From: Corythucha ciliata
Taxonomy: Eukaryota; Arthropoda; Insecta; Hemiptera; Tingidae
DNA: 64,000 nt
Reading direction: 5' to 3'
NCBI GenBank assembly: GCA_038030265.1
Contig: CM075937.1
Location: 9,114,001 to 9,178,000 of the forward strand
Shown: in pieces, positions 41,671 to 53,595 of the stretch
How positions within the stretch are numbered: position 1 is the first letter of the stretch
Layout of the letters: each line of letters begins with the position of its first letter
Program-made: the position numbers and the translations under genes
The notes under the pieces: generated by a model
What the model was told of the DNA's origin: nothing
Seen by the model: only the letters and a program-made list of their open reading frames with translations
Databases searched by the model: none

Positions 41671-43404
41671 CATGGGCGTAGCCAGCGGGGGGCAGGGGTG
41701 GGCAGTTGCCCTCCCAATCAAATACGTGGATTTCGTGGGGCAGCTGCCCACCCCCAAAATTCCAAAAATATTTTCCCTGATCTGGCTAACAGAAACACAA
41801 ATTTATTATATTTCGCTCCACAAAACCAATTTTGCTGATTTTTCGCACTAAAATCCCATTTACGCAAGGTTCGACGCGCAATTTAGTGTGTTTGGGTTAT
41901 CTTAAATCGTGTTTAGCCCGCTTTGCCATACAGACTTATGGTGGGAGAGAAACTGCCAGCTCTGTTTACTGTCTCAGGTCTAAAATTTAAAGTTTAGCTC
42001 CAAAAGTATCACTTTCTGGTATGGGGGGGGGGGGGGAGTTTCAATTTTTCGACATAAAATCCGAAATAGAAGGCTACAAACAACAGGTTTCCAGCAGATA
42101 TTTATTTTTTGACGGATAGTCGCCGTTTCTGTACAAATTCAGTCTCTGATGACCGTGAATTGACGCGATTCTAACCTCCAGATCCTGTTAGAAGCCTGCA
42201 AAAAGGCAATGGTTCATCTGTTATTTTCGCCAGTGAATCTGCCCACCCCCAGGCCTGGTGGTGGTGGATCCAGTTTTTCCTCAAGAGGAGTTGCACAGAA
42301 TCGCCCCCCCCCCCATTTAACTCGTGAATGATCACTATTTGTATCGTCGAATTGACGTTTTTCTTTAATTTTAGGTGAAACTGAATGCTTTTTCTCATTT
42401 CTACCTCGAACTATAGCCTATTTTCTTCATTTTAACCGTAAAAAGGTCTCCAAGTGAAATAACGCATTTTTGATTTACTATTCTAATTACGGCCAGTGCT
42501 GGGCATCGCCTATAAACCGCGATTTGGTGCGTTCTGTCAATTTCAGCCGCAAAAGAACAGTTTTTCCTCAGTGTAACCTGTGAATGAACGCTATTACACA
42601 CTATAATCAACAAAAAACTGTGACAATTTTGCCAATTTATTTTTCCTCAATTTTAGCCGCAAATTCGTGCTTTAATCTCAATTCTGCCTTGAGCAATTCC
42701 CCCTTCAAATTTCAGCAGTGAAAAGGTCCACATTATACTCATGTTAACGAATTTCATTAATTTTGATCCGGACGTTGCATCGCGAACCTTAAAATAGGCG
42801 TTTTCTTCAATGTGCCTTAATTTTAGCCGAAAATAAGAACTTTTTCAAAAATGTGCGCGCTAAGTCGCCCTCTTTATCGATTGTACCCGCAAACTTGCTA
42901 TATAAAAGTATAAATACAGTCAATTATCATTTTTTCGCAATGTTCATCGAGATGCTGGTTTGAGAAACCACGAACTGGTGCCTTCTCTCAATTTTAACTG
43001 CGTGAATGAGCTCCATTTCTCAATTTTAGGCGTGAATTGGCATTTTCCCTCAATTTTAGCCGCAAATGAGCGATTTTTCTCAATTCTACATTGAACGCGC
43101 AATTTATTTTGTCAATTTTAGCCGTGAAAAGAGCACTGTAAACCGTGAGTTAGCGCATTTTCTTAATTTCGGCCCGGACTTTGGATCGCGAATCCGCAAA
43201 TTGGCGTGTTTTCTTAATTTCAACCACGAACAATGAGCAGATTTATTTCTCAAGTTCAACGTGAATGGGTGTTTTCGCTCAGTACTAGCCGGAAAATGTC
43301 CTTTTCATGGATTTCATCCGTGAACGAGCACTTTTTCTCAAAACTCTGAGTCCGTGTGCCTGACTGGCTGCACACCCTTTGATCATGGGCTGGCTACGTC
43401 CCTC
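41671..43404. mobile_element. hAT-like non-autonomous element filled with family 1 array
   Basis: The left end CATGGGCGTAGCCAGC (41671-41686) and the inverse right end GCTGGCTACGTCCCTC (43389-43404) match at 13 of 16 positions, both near CAGGGGCGTAGCCAGC. The 8 bp GAACAATA lie directly outside both ends (41663-41670 and 43405-43412), a perfect duplication. The interior has a G-run (about 42020), a C-run (about 42305) and forward family 1 units from about 42340 to 43350. No transposase is present. Confidence 0.8.
42340..43350. repeat. Degenerate short-unit array, family 1, forward, within hAT-like element
   Basis: About 30 diverged units such as CAATTTTAGCCGCAAATGAG (near 43056). Some share an extra segment, CGTGAATTGGC. 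Confidence 0.75.
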
Positions 43405-43412
43405 GAACAATA

Positions 43413-44821
43413 TGTGACGATTTAAAGCGTCTATACCTGAGTGGACAGCAAACCACAGCATGTTCTCTTATTGTTGGGGGGTGCATCTAGCATGTTTTGT
43501 CCACCCGTAGACCAAGGGCTGGCTACACGACGCCCCTGACTCAGCCACCGCATAGTAATTTATTCGAGCATTATCGTAGCAAAAATTATTAGAAATAAAA
43601 TCTCAACGAAAGCAATCACCTCATTGGAAGAGTGGGGGGGGGGGCTAGTTCATGGTTGAACGAACTAGCACAAAAGAAGGTCCTTACGGTAAAAAACAAA
43701 AAAAAAACCACACGCCACCGGGTTGTCCCGCCGGAGTCTCGAATTTGACTTATTAAAAGACAGAAAAAATAAGTGCTCTGTCTAGCCTTGAAAAATGAGC
43801 CGGAAAGGTTTTTACGTAATTAGGCTACCGCCGTTCGACAGAAAATAAAAGTTAGCATTTTTTTTTTTTTTTTGTAGACATTTTGAAAGTTTTTTCAATG
43901 CACTGCATCGACTGGCAGAAATCTGGCTTCTGCTACAGCAATTAAAAGTCGCCTTTATTATCGCGCTTAACTCTTTAAGAAAGAAAAACACCTTCAGGGA
44001 TATGATTCCGTCTGTTTTTATGTGTAGCACGGTTAATTATACAACGGAATATTTCGAAATAGTTACACGTCTATACGTACTTGGGGATCAGTACGAATAC
44101 AATAGTGTTTTTAAGTCGGCTAATCGGATTAAAAACGAGTAATCTAGCGGCTGGAGAACGTTTGCTTTTTGTTTTTTAAATGAAAAACACAGAAACAATG
44201 AGATGCCTTAACGATGTCATAATTTCTGGTAACCGTCGTCCCAAAAAAAAATAATAAATAAGAAGTTGAGAAATTTTTTTGTTTAAAGACGCCTCTCTTG
44301 TGAGAAAATAGGCGCAATCATCGTAATTTTCACGATGTCCACACTTCAGCATCAATTAAATCCCCCCCAAAAAGCGACGATTATTATAGGCATCAGGTAC
44401 ACCAAAGGGGTACTGGGTGACGTGTGTGGGACAGATAAACGTTGTTAAAGGTTAATCATGTTCAATTAGATAAAAATAGACGTATAATCTGAAGAATTTC
44501 CTAGTTTACTGTACGTATGACTAGAAAAAAGAGAATGGACCGGTCGTGTAATGCAGCCGGGGAAATGGTGAGGGACGGGGGGGGGGAGGTTGAAGGTTGT
44601 GAATGGAAAGCCTCTGTGTACACCCCTTCCCTGAATCTTGTTCAAAAGTGGGAAAAATCTTTTACAAAGACAACACTGTGTTTTTTTTATTTCCCGAGGG
44701 CGGGGGTGGGAGAATCTAAGGGTATGTATTCCTTAGGTATATAAAGCTATGTTGGTGGCTGTTGGGTATCAATCATTTCGTATCTTGGATTAAGTGAGCA
44801 ATCGCACCTTTAAACACAACA
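43413..44821. other. Intergenic and promoter region of the cuticular gene at 44822
   Basis: An orphan inverse terminus GGCTACACGACGCCCCTG ends at 43538. G-runs lie near 43633 and 44578. No gene is recognised. Confidence 0.45.
44738..44746 (+). promoter_or_regulatory. TATA box of cuticular gene at 44822
   Basis: TATATAAAG, 84 bp before the ATG. Confidence 0.7.
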
Positions 44822-45388
44822 ATGTACAAGTTGGTGAGTACACTGACGTTTTATTCGTATTATTGGATCGCATGGAATACGGTGTTACACCTTGTTGAAC
44901 AGTGTGGCCATGCCCCGAACTCTGAAATTTCATCAAATTGTTTTTCCACGACCATATATTTTTTTTTTCAGGCCGTTCTTCCCTTGTTCTTCGCCGCCGT
45001 TTCGGCTGGCTACCTCGGTGGCGCCCACTACGCCGCTCCAGCTGCCGTCATCGCCGCCCCCGTCATTAAAGCCGCACCAGCCTACGGCTACGGCGCCTAC
45101 GACTCGGGTCTTGGCTACGGTTACGGTGCCGGTCTCGGCTACGGCTACGGTGCTGGCTACGCTCACGCCGCCCCACTCGCCACCTCATACGCCAACACCT
45201 ATAAAATCAGCCATTCCGTCCCTGTTGTCAAAGCCGCCCCAGTCATCGCCGCTCCAGTCGTCAAAGCATACGCTCCAGCCATCGCCTACGGCGGCTACGG
45301 ACACGGCGGTTATGGTTTGGGATACGGTCTCGGTGGTCATGGTTACGGTTTGGGCTACGGATACGGAGGACACGGTCTCTACCACTAA
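44822..45388 (+). CDS. Cuticular protein, Gly-Tyr-rich, two exons
   Basis: The coding sequence is 44822-44833 joined to 44972-45388, giving 142 residues. Exon 1 encodes MYKL before GTGAGT; the acceptor is a T-rich tract plus CAG ending at 44971. The signal peptide is [17 protein letters not shown]. The body has AAPAAVIAAPVIKAAP, then GYGAGLGYGYG repeats, the diverged family block LATSYANTYKISHSVPVVKA, a second VIAAPVVKAYAP segment and a Gly/His/Tyr-rich tail ending GGHGLYH. The KISHS ending replaces the TVNKP found in the other members, so this is the most diverged paralogue. It is a predicted secreted structural cuticle protein. Translation through the intron would give a false longer frame. 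Confidence 0.92.
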   Translation: MYKLVSTLTFYSYYWIAWNTVLHLVEQCGHAPNSEISSNCFSTTIYFFFQAVLPLFFAAVSAGYLGGAHYAAPAAVIAAPVIKAAPAYGYGAYDSGLGYGYGAGLGYGYGAGYAHAAPLATSYANTYKISHSVPVVKAAPVIAAPVVKAYAPAIAYGGYGHGGYGLGYGLGGHGYGLGYGYGGHGLYH

Positions 45389-46550
45389 TTTGAGGTGCCC
45401 CTTATTATTGTGATTTCATTTTTTTTTTTTTTAAACATAACAAAAAACTGAACCTCAAAATGTGTACAACAAATTGACCCCAAAGATGTTTTCCTAAAAT
45501 CATTTTTGTACCTCCAAATTTTAAATAATAAAAAAAATGTAAAGGTAAAAACGAAAAAGTATTGCATTTATTCCAGCGTATTGAGAAAAGCATCAAAACA
45601 ACGACAAACGATTCTCAACGGTCCTGTCAAAATCCCTCAAACCGCGAGTACTTATTACAATCTTCCTCGCCCCAGTCACCGATTTGGCCAATACCCGCGA
45701 TACAATAAAATACGAAAGAGGTCGTGAAGGTAATGCCCCCGCTGACACTGAGAGAGTCCTTTTTTTTTCTTCTTTTTCTCGCTCACTATCTCGTTACGTT
45801 TACAAACTTCCCCTTACTTGGGAGGGGAATTGCACGCGAGGACCTTCGATTAAACCTCCAGGAAAACGTTGATTTTCTCTCGACCGTCGCCGCCACGCCG
45901 CGGCTGTCTGTAATAGGAAATTCAAGTTGGCGAAGCCGCGCTGTTGAACTGTAATTTCACATTGCAATTTTGGCGAAGCCGTCTCATGAATGCGAGCGTG
46001 TATAGAGCCGTGCTTGGTCGTGAAGAAAGAAAGTAATAAAAACAAACGACCGGGAGCGATTTTACTTTTCTCTCTCTCACTCTCCCTGACTCTTTTTTCT
46101 GTACGATGCCCCACCCATGTCTTAATCACCGCTCAAATGCAACTGTATAAGTACACCGACCTGCCACCGTTTGATTATTAGATTATAACATTCGAAAACC
46201 ACTTATTACGTACTTATTTAAGGAAATGAAAAAAATTACCGCTAATTTTCATTTGAAGGGTAACAGGATTTTAATGGGATTTGGCTCGTTAAAATAAAAT
46301 TTTGCAGCACTGACTCAAATCACGTCGAACAAATTCGACAGTCATTGCCGGATATGCCTCTTTTGGCCTGGGGAACAAAACGTTCCAGCATGTTTTAACG
46401 CACGAGTCGCCCGAGGGCACAAAACCTTTGGTAGCCCTTCTGGGAATTACATTTTTTTTTTTTTTTTTTTCACAACGACTCAGGGCCTTGGAAATTGATG
46501 TGAACATTTTCACGATTGACTTACTTATATCAACACGTTCACGTAGGAGT
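45389..46550. other. Intergenic
   Basis: The 3' UTR, an A/T-rich stretch with AATAAAAAAAATG near 45526, and T-runs near 45420 and 46455. Frames at 45506-45727 look partly coding but have no recognisable domain and no consistent splice model. Confidence 0.45.
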
Positions 46551-46554
46551 CCTA

Positions 46555-46830
46555 TGCACCCTAAAATTGGCCAAACTTGTTATTTATGCCCTAAAATCTG
46601 AAAAAAAAAGGCTCTACGCGCCCTGAAAATAGCTAAACTGACTATCCCCGCCCTGAAAATGGTTATTTTCTGGTTGTTTACTCTCTTTAAATGACCATAC
46701 TGACAATTTGTACCCTAGAAATGGACAAGTGACTATTCGCACATTACAAAAATGCTTGACGGATTCGCATCTTCAAAATGGCTATTTACCCAAGAATATG
46801 GCCAAACATGGTTATTCGGCCGGCCTGGAT
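46555..46830. repeat. Degenerate short-unit array, family 5
   Basis: Repeated words CCCTGAAAATGG, AAATGGCC and AAACTGACTAT at about 30-40 bp spacing. Inverse or sister words occur at 19720-19840. Confidence 0.55.
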
Positions 46831-47130
46831 CTTGCTCTTTCTGCCGTCCCAGGGCTAATTTAATTTTGCCGCCCCATGTGGCAATACCCCCCCCCGCTGT
46901 CATTTCCTCCTATTCTTGTGGGCCAGGGGTGGGCAAGATACTTGAGTATTTAAAATACTTTGTATTTTAAATACAAAATACGTATTTTGTAATTGTATTT
47001 AAATACTTTGGAAAAGTATTTGTATTTCAGTATTTAAAATACATTTTTGAAAGTATTTTGGGCTTTGTATTTGAAATAAATTTTCAAAAGTATTTTGTAT
47101 TTCACACTCAACGAAAATACAAATACAAAT

Positions 47131-47440
47131 ACTTTTAATTTCAACGTTCTTTAGTTTCCACTTCTTCGCCACCATTCACCAGTATAACCTAACTTAGTGA
47201 CACCATATTTGGCACAAAAACCCGGTGTAATAACAGCCTTCGATTGACGTTTTCATTTTTCGAAAAAGTGGAGAGGGAAGGGTAGTCATGGTGGGAGGTG
47301 GAAGTTCCGAATTCCTTGTTAGCCCAACTGCCGCAAAAATGATGCTAGCGGATGGAAACTTTGCACAAAAATGGATCATACAGAGCCCTAGCCTACAAGT
47401 ACACAAAGCTGTACAAGTAAACAAAACTCGTGGCAATTAT
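47131..47440. other. Unassigned interior of the composite element, left part
   Basis: No gene or repeat family is recognised here; it lies between the subterminal GTATTT region and the first inverted array. Confidence 0.45.
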
Positions 47441-47830
47441 TGCGAAAAACAACGCTAATTCGAGTTTAAACTGGATCAAAATGGCAAATTCACAACTGAA
47501 ATGGCAAAAAATCGCCTATTAATAATAAAAAAAAAGAGAATAGATAATGTGCTAAATCACTGCAAAATTATCAGAAAACGCTATTTCACAGCTGAAATGA
47601 AGAAAAATCAATAATTCGCGGCTGAAATTGAGAAAACGAAAATCTGTATAGCTTCTGAAAGAATCGAGGATCAAACTGAGAAGCAGCGCTAATCCGTAGA
47701 AAAAAAATTGCTCACGCGGGCTAAAACCCACAAAAAAACTGCGCGGCTAGAATTGACAAAAATATTAATTAGCGGGGCCAACTTCAAGAAAAACACTAAT
47801 TTTCAACTCAAACTGCGAAAAAAGTTTTGA
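47440..47830. repeat. Degenerate short-unit array, family 1, inverted
   Basis: Units such as GCGGCTGAAATTGAGAAAAC (near 47617) run up to the truncated end of copia-2. Confidence 0.65.
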
Positions 47831-47837
47831 TTTTTGT

Positions 47838-50800
47838 CTAACAACCGAGCAGACGATTTTCTGGCTTACAGCGATATACCAGTTTCAAATCCATGGTACC
47901 AGCGAGATATCGGAGAACTTTTTTGACTTTTCCTACGTCCTCCATTGTTGGATTTTCTAGTGTACGGGATAAAACGCCGACGGCGAAAGAAATGTCGAAA
48001 CGAGTACCTCTAGCTAGGTACAGTAATGCACCCACTGCCGAACGATAGGGAAAATTAACTGGTGCTTTCCCTGAAGCTGAACTCCCTAGTTTGTCGATAG
48101 GTATTTTGGTTGGGTTACATTCAGCCATATTGAATCGCTTAAGAACTTTCTCGATGAAAGCTGTCTGTTTTACAGCTATATCACCGTTGGTTTGCGATAT
48201 TTCAAGTCCAAGGAAGTATGACAGTTCTTTAACGACGATTTTGAACTTTGTACGAAGTTCTTGGACAAAAACTCTCATTTCCTGTTTGGATGTTGAAATG
48301 ACGAGACCGTCATCCACGTATAATGCGACGATGACCTTGCACGAATTTTGCCGACGGATATAAACGCATGGATCCTCTTGACTTTGCTTGAATTTGAGTC
48401 GAACCATGAAGTCATCGAATTTCTGGTTCCAGCAACGTGAAGCTTGCTTCAGCCCGTACAAGCTTCTTTTCAAACGACAAACACGATTTGTGCCGTCCGA
48501 ATAGCCGATTGGCTGTTTCATGTAGATTTCTTCATCTACATCGCCATTGAGAAAAGCAGTAGATATGTCGAACTGCATCATCTGCATCCTCTCTGTAGCA
48601 GCTACCGACAACAATGTCCGAATTGTGTCTAAACGCGTGACTGGACTGAAGGTGCTTTCGTAGTCGATGCCGGGTCTTTGTGCGCAACCTTTAATCACCA
48701 TTCTCGCTCGATATTTGTCGACAGTGCCGTCTGGGTGGCGTTTGAGACGATAGACCCATTTATTATCAATGGCAAATTTTCCGGGAGGAAGCTCGACCAG
48801 GTCCCATGCGTCGTTCGAACGCATAGAGTCCATTTCCACGTCCATGGCTTTCTTCCATTCGTCTTTATCTTCGCGTCCCATCGCTTCAGAAAACGACTTA
48901 GGATCGTCTTATACAATAAATGCTTCGGCTATCGTGACGTAATCATTTAAATAACGGGGTTTTTCATGTTTCCGCGATATCGTTATGATGCCTGAAGCAG
49001 GATCGTCCTCATCTTCTGACGACGAAGATGATTCTAATGGAACGTCTTCGGTTGTTGTTTCTGTTAATTTTTCACGATCGGTTTCATCTTCTTTTTGAAT
49101 GACTGTTTCCTCATCTTCAAAAGGCAAGGAGACGCGCTCGTCACAGTCACCAATTTTTTCGTTAAAAATGACGTCTCGGGACAATATTACATCTCGTTTT
49201 TCAGGAACGTATATCCGGTAGCGTTCTTCGCCGTCATACCCAACGAGATATCCGACTACAGCTTTTGAATCCATATTCCTTCTCTCGCGAAGGAATATGG
49301 ACGTAGCACTTGGAACTTACAATTCTCAAGTGTTTTATTCGTGGTTTTTTACCAAACCAAATTTCGTGAGGACTTTTGCTCTCGACCGATGACTTTCCTA
49401 TTCGATTTAGGATGTAGCCAGCAGTAGTCACGAGTTCTGCCCAGATGGCGGTGGGAAACTTGACTTCCGAGTTGAGTATTTGAACGTTCGAGCCATTTCG
49501 ACAATGGTTCGATTCTCCCTTTCGACCGCTCCATTCTGCTGGGGAGTATATGGGGCCGTTAGTCGTTGCGTTACCCCAAATTCACGAAGTACGGCTCGAA
49601 CTTGTTCGTTGTCAAATTCTCCTCCGTTGTCAGAAAGGAATTCCTTCACCTGATGGCCAAGTGTTCGAGCCTTTGTTAAAGCTTCTCGAATGGCTTCTTT
49701 CACTGCCGATTTTTCCCGCACGACGAAACAAAAACGAAAATGTGAAAAATGGTCATTGATCACGATCAAATACCTGCGCCCGTTGAATGATTTATCGAAA
49801 GGACCGCAGACGTCACCTGACATCAGCTCTCCTGGTTTCGTCGTTCGAACCCTGGTACCAAATGGCAGCCGGCGTGCCTTTCCGAATTGACAAGGACCAC
49901 AGAGTTCTTTGCTAGGTTTGACCGCGATACCCAGCTCAGATTGCAGCTTGGCTCGAATATATTGTTTGTCCAGGTGTCCCCATCGCTCATGGTACAATTG
50001 CAAGGTATCGGTACCTTCGACTTGAATAACACACGGTTCTTCAGGTTGAACCGGATGAAATGATGCTCGATACAGCGTTCCGTGCTGTTGTCTAGTTCCG
50101 GTGAAAACAACCTTTCCATCGACGATGAATTTACATTCACAAGGATCCGATTCGAATTTACTTGTAGGATTTCGATCGTGCGCTGCCAGAACGGAGAAAA
50201 GATTCCGAGAAATTTCGGGAACATACCACACGTCGTTGAGTGTCCAATTTTTCAATTTACCGTTTGAAAAGTTTGTCACTTCGATAGTTCCGCTGCCTAA
50301 TGCTTTGAATTTCTTGTTGTTTGCCGCGGTTACAACAAAATCTCCAGAGAATGGCTCATAATTTTTGAACCAATTGAAATTGTGGGTAATGTGCTTAGTT
50401 GCACCGTTGTCAACCCACCAGTGATCATTCGTAGATACTGTCAAAACGTCACTACTGACAGATATTAATGCCGTTTTCGTTTCGGTTTTATTGACTGTTG
50501 GAGACGTATATTTACTTGTTCCGGTTCCACAAGCACGAGCGGGGTACGGTGGTTGACCATCGGCTTTCCAGCGATCGCATTCCTTTAGCCAATGACCTTT
50601 CACGTTGCAGTATTTGCAAATAACGTCAACCGGTTTGTTTCCGACGTTCGTAGATTTTTCAAATTTATTGCAGTCCGTAAAATGAGGCTTGTTTGTTTTC
50701 CGAACAAACTTACCCTTGTTACCGCTGCGTACCTCTAAAACTTCGCCTGACGCGTTTGACGTTGGTACGGGGGCGATGTTTCTCTCGTGAAGAATGAGCG

Positions 50801-51389
50801 CGGATGAGAGATCATCAATCGTTTTGTCGTTGTTTGCCTTCATTAATAGGTAGCTCGATTTGAAGGTTTCAAGCCGTTTAGGCAGAATATGAAGGATTTT
50901 CGAGACGAAGAGAAGCTCAAGAAGACGTTCAACGCTTTCTATTTTACGTGTCCTCAAACCAGCAAAAAAAATCGCGATGCTGATTTTTAATACGAGCTAA
51001 AACTGATGGAGCGTCTTCGCTTTCAGACCATTCGACACTAAAAAAATCGAGGCACTGACGAAAAAGCTGGTCTTCCGCTTTATTATCGAATTCATTTGTT
51101 AAAATTGCCCAAGTCTCCTTCGCAGAAAGACGACCCGAAATTCGTTCGTGAAGCTCGTCGCTGACGCATTGAGATAAAACTATTTTAGCTTGGGCCGAGC
51201 GTTTTATCCAAGATTCTAGTTGTTCTTTTTCAGCTTTCGTCGGAGTTTCTGTAAGGGTAGGCTTGGTAGATTTACCTTCAATTATGTCGATCGCGTTGAA
51301 GTATACTCCAGCACGTCCATTACTTTGTCTTTCCATTGAGGCCAATCCTCGGCTCCTTTTAGCGGTTTTATTCCCTTGACGAATTCCAT
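47838..51389 (-). pseudogene. copia-2 gag-pol, nearly complete but broken
   Basis: Reading right to left, gag starts MEFVKGIKPLKGAEDWPQW at 51389. A CCHC knuckle (CKYCNVKGHWLKEC) and a protease motif VDNGATKH follow. Integrase has HERWGHL, GDVCGPFD and FLSDNGGEFD with the ERENRT motif. Reverse transcriptase has WVYRLKRHPDGTVDKYRARM, ISTAFLNGDVDEEIYMKQP, YGLKQASRCW and ALYVDDGLVIS. The RNase H part is missing beyond 47838. Breaks are a two-base insertion near 51303, a shift in an A-run near 50960, shifts near 49435 and 49270, and a stop at 48908-48910. Each is small, so the copy is fairly young. Confidence 0.92.
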
Positions 51390-51520
51390 GACCAATGGAA
51401 AAGTGATGAAATGTACTCGCACACTAATCACTTGAAAGGGAAAAACGAAAACGCCACTTTAGGTGTCCGCGCGATGAAAACACTAAAACTGGCCCCGAAT
51501 AGCGCAGTTTAAGCGATTTG

Positions 51521-51530
51521 AACCCATAAC
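51521..51530 (-). other. Primer binding site of copia-2
   Basis: GGTTATGGGT on the minus strand directly follows the LTR, as in copia-1, and fits half-tRNA(iMet) priming. Confidence 0.65.
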
Positions 51531-51534
51531 CTTT

Positions 51535-51704
51535 TGATTTTTGTCTTCAGAACGCGAAAAACATGTATTTTATTTAATGGAAAGAACTTTATTTTTAATC
51601 GACGGAACAAAAACGAGAGGAGTGCTTTTTTATAATCGGAGACCCCAGTACACAACAAAAACGTTACCGTGGAAACGAAAAGAACAGTTACCGCGCGTGT
51701 TACA
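51535..51704 (-). repeat. copia-2 5' LTR
   Basis: About 170 bp between TGTAACACGCGCGG (51704) and AAAAATCA (51535) on the minus strand. It has a TATA-like TATAAAAAAGC near 51634 and AATAAAATAC near 51575. No 3' LTR is seen because that end is truncated. Confidence 0.65.
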
Positions 51705-51729
51705 AAATTGTGAGAATAAATTCAATAAA

Positions 51730-52640
51730 AAGTGCTAATTGGCTGCTAAAAAATGGCTAAACTGCAGCTGAAAATGACGAAAACGCCAAATCGTGGCGTC
51801 CAAATGGAGGAAAATCGCCAAACAAACGAAAGAATCCCTACTGCACTGCTAAAATTGATGAAAAGCGCTAACCCGTGGCCAAAACTGGTTAAAGTTGTAG
51901 CGTGCCAACAGCTAACAAACCTCAATTTTTTTTTAAAAATAACAAATGTTATGTTAAAAAAACAACATAAGTCAGTTTGATCGCGAGTTCGTATTTTCCC
52001 AATTTTTCATTGTCGTTATAAAAAAGATCTCTAAATTTTTCGTTGGCCGTTATTTTGTATACCGAAGAGAGCGCGACAAAGTCACTAAACCTTGAAAATT
52101 GACAAAACGCAAATGCGTAGCTTCTGTTAGAGGCTAAAACTAAACAATAAACGCTAATCCATAGCAAAAATTGAAGGAAAAATGCCAACGTGGGACTGAA
52201 GTGTAAAAAAAAAACCAGCTAATATTGAAAAATTGACTATAATTAGCCTGTGATAAATAAATAAATACTCTCGTTTTCAGCTCAAATTGGGAAAAATTGT
52301 TATTCCCCGCTAAAATTTGAGGAAATCACGAATTCGTGGCTGAAACATTTGTTGAAGTAGAACATCAAAAGATGTATCGTCTTAATTAACCAAATGGGGC
52401 TTCACCCTTTTGTTTATTGTTTTTATCCCACCTGCTTTTTTGAACTTGAAAATAGTTGTGTTAAAATAAAACTAAATAGCCCGTTTTTATTTTTCACTCT
52501 AAAACTTAATAAAATTAAGGTAATTCGCGAATTCACAGATTATAGAAACGCTTCAAAGCAGCTAAAATTGAAAAAAACCCGAATTTACGGCTAAAATTGA
52601 GGAAAATAATCGCGGATAAAGTGTGTTGGAATGAGCCACT
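51730..52640. repeat. Degenerate short-unit array, family 1, inverted
   Basis: Inverted units surround A/T-rich DNA, for example CGGCTAAAATTGAGGAAAAT near 52587. Confidence 0.6.
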
Positions 52641-52949
52641 TGCACATTTTTTGGAAACATTTTTTTCTAAAAGGTAATAAAAATAAAAAAGGGTTGGCGC
52701 ATTTTTTTTCAATATCAACGAAAATTTAAATTGATATGAATTTTCAAAGTAGGGAATTTTATGGGCCAGCTAAAAACACCCCGCGCCATGTTGATTTCAT
52801 ATCCGAGTGTGATGACGTCACTTAGTTCGAACCATATTCGAAAAATGACATTAACACAGTGAATATTGCTTTGTTATTCAATTTTATTGCGAATTTTAGA
52901 GAAAGAAAATAATAAAAAATTTGAATAAATATTAAAATATTAAAAACGA

Positions 52950-53167
52950 TTATAAATTATAATAAATATTCGAATACATATTTGAACGAGCCTCACTTGC
53001 TCTCGCGTAACACGAGGATGCTTGTTTTAGCGGCGAAAGATTCCCAAAAATGTAATGAAGAATGAAATAAAAAATAACTCCACATCTTTGAGTTTCCAGC
53101 AGATCGTTTACGATATCTTTCCTTTTCAACTTCTCCAGAACAGATGAAGTTCTTGTCTTCTTGTTGC
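52950..53167 (-). pseudogene. Possible downstream exon of the THAP gene
   Basis: After the acceptor TACTTTTTAG the minus strand encodes NKKTRTSSVLEKLKRKDIVN and DLLETQRCG, continuing to a stop at 52950. The basic segment and the splice site look real. The link to the THAP exons is inferred from strand and position. Confidence 0.4.
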
Positions 53168-53595
53168 CTAAAAAGTAAGGAAATAATTTGTACGCTCTGT
53201 TCTTCGCTTAAACGCTTTCAAATTTACAAGAGTAAGAATATAGGTGTGTTCCATTGTTTTTTACTTCCATGTTCCCTACAGGAATGGAAGTAAGGTGTTC
53301 GTGAAAAAAATCGAGTCCGAGCTGACTTATCATTCTTGATGAACAACATCAGAAAAGTTGAAAAAGTGGTTTTCGGCATGCCGTCAGTGTCTGTCGGTCT
53401 TTAGTGAAGGAAAAGTGCAGCACTGAAAGATGTTTTCATTTATTATTTCCAGAATTTTCAATGAAATGCTGCTCGTGCTACACTTTTCCTTCACTGAAAA
53501 ACAATCGAAAACGCCTAATAGTCCATTGAATAGTCCGTAGGGCGTGATTTATGGAGGTTCTCAGACTAATTGTACGGTGAATAAGAGTTTTTTCC

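Noticed and set aside
44892..45413. 173-codon Ser/Pro/Thr-rich frame on the + strand
   Set aside because: It is an alternative frame of the cuticular exon that reads through the intron.
45506..45954. Possible exons after the cuticular gene at 44822
   Set aside because: Several overlapping frames look partly coding, but no frame is consistent with the acceptor near 45573 and the GT near 45729.
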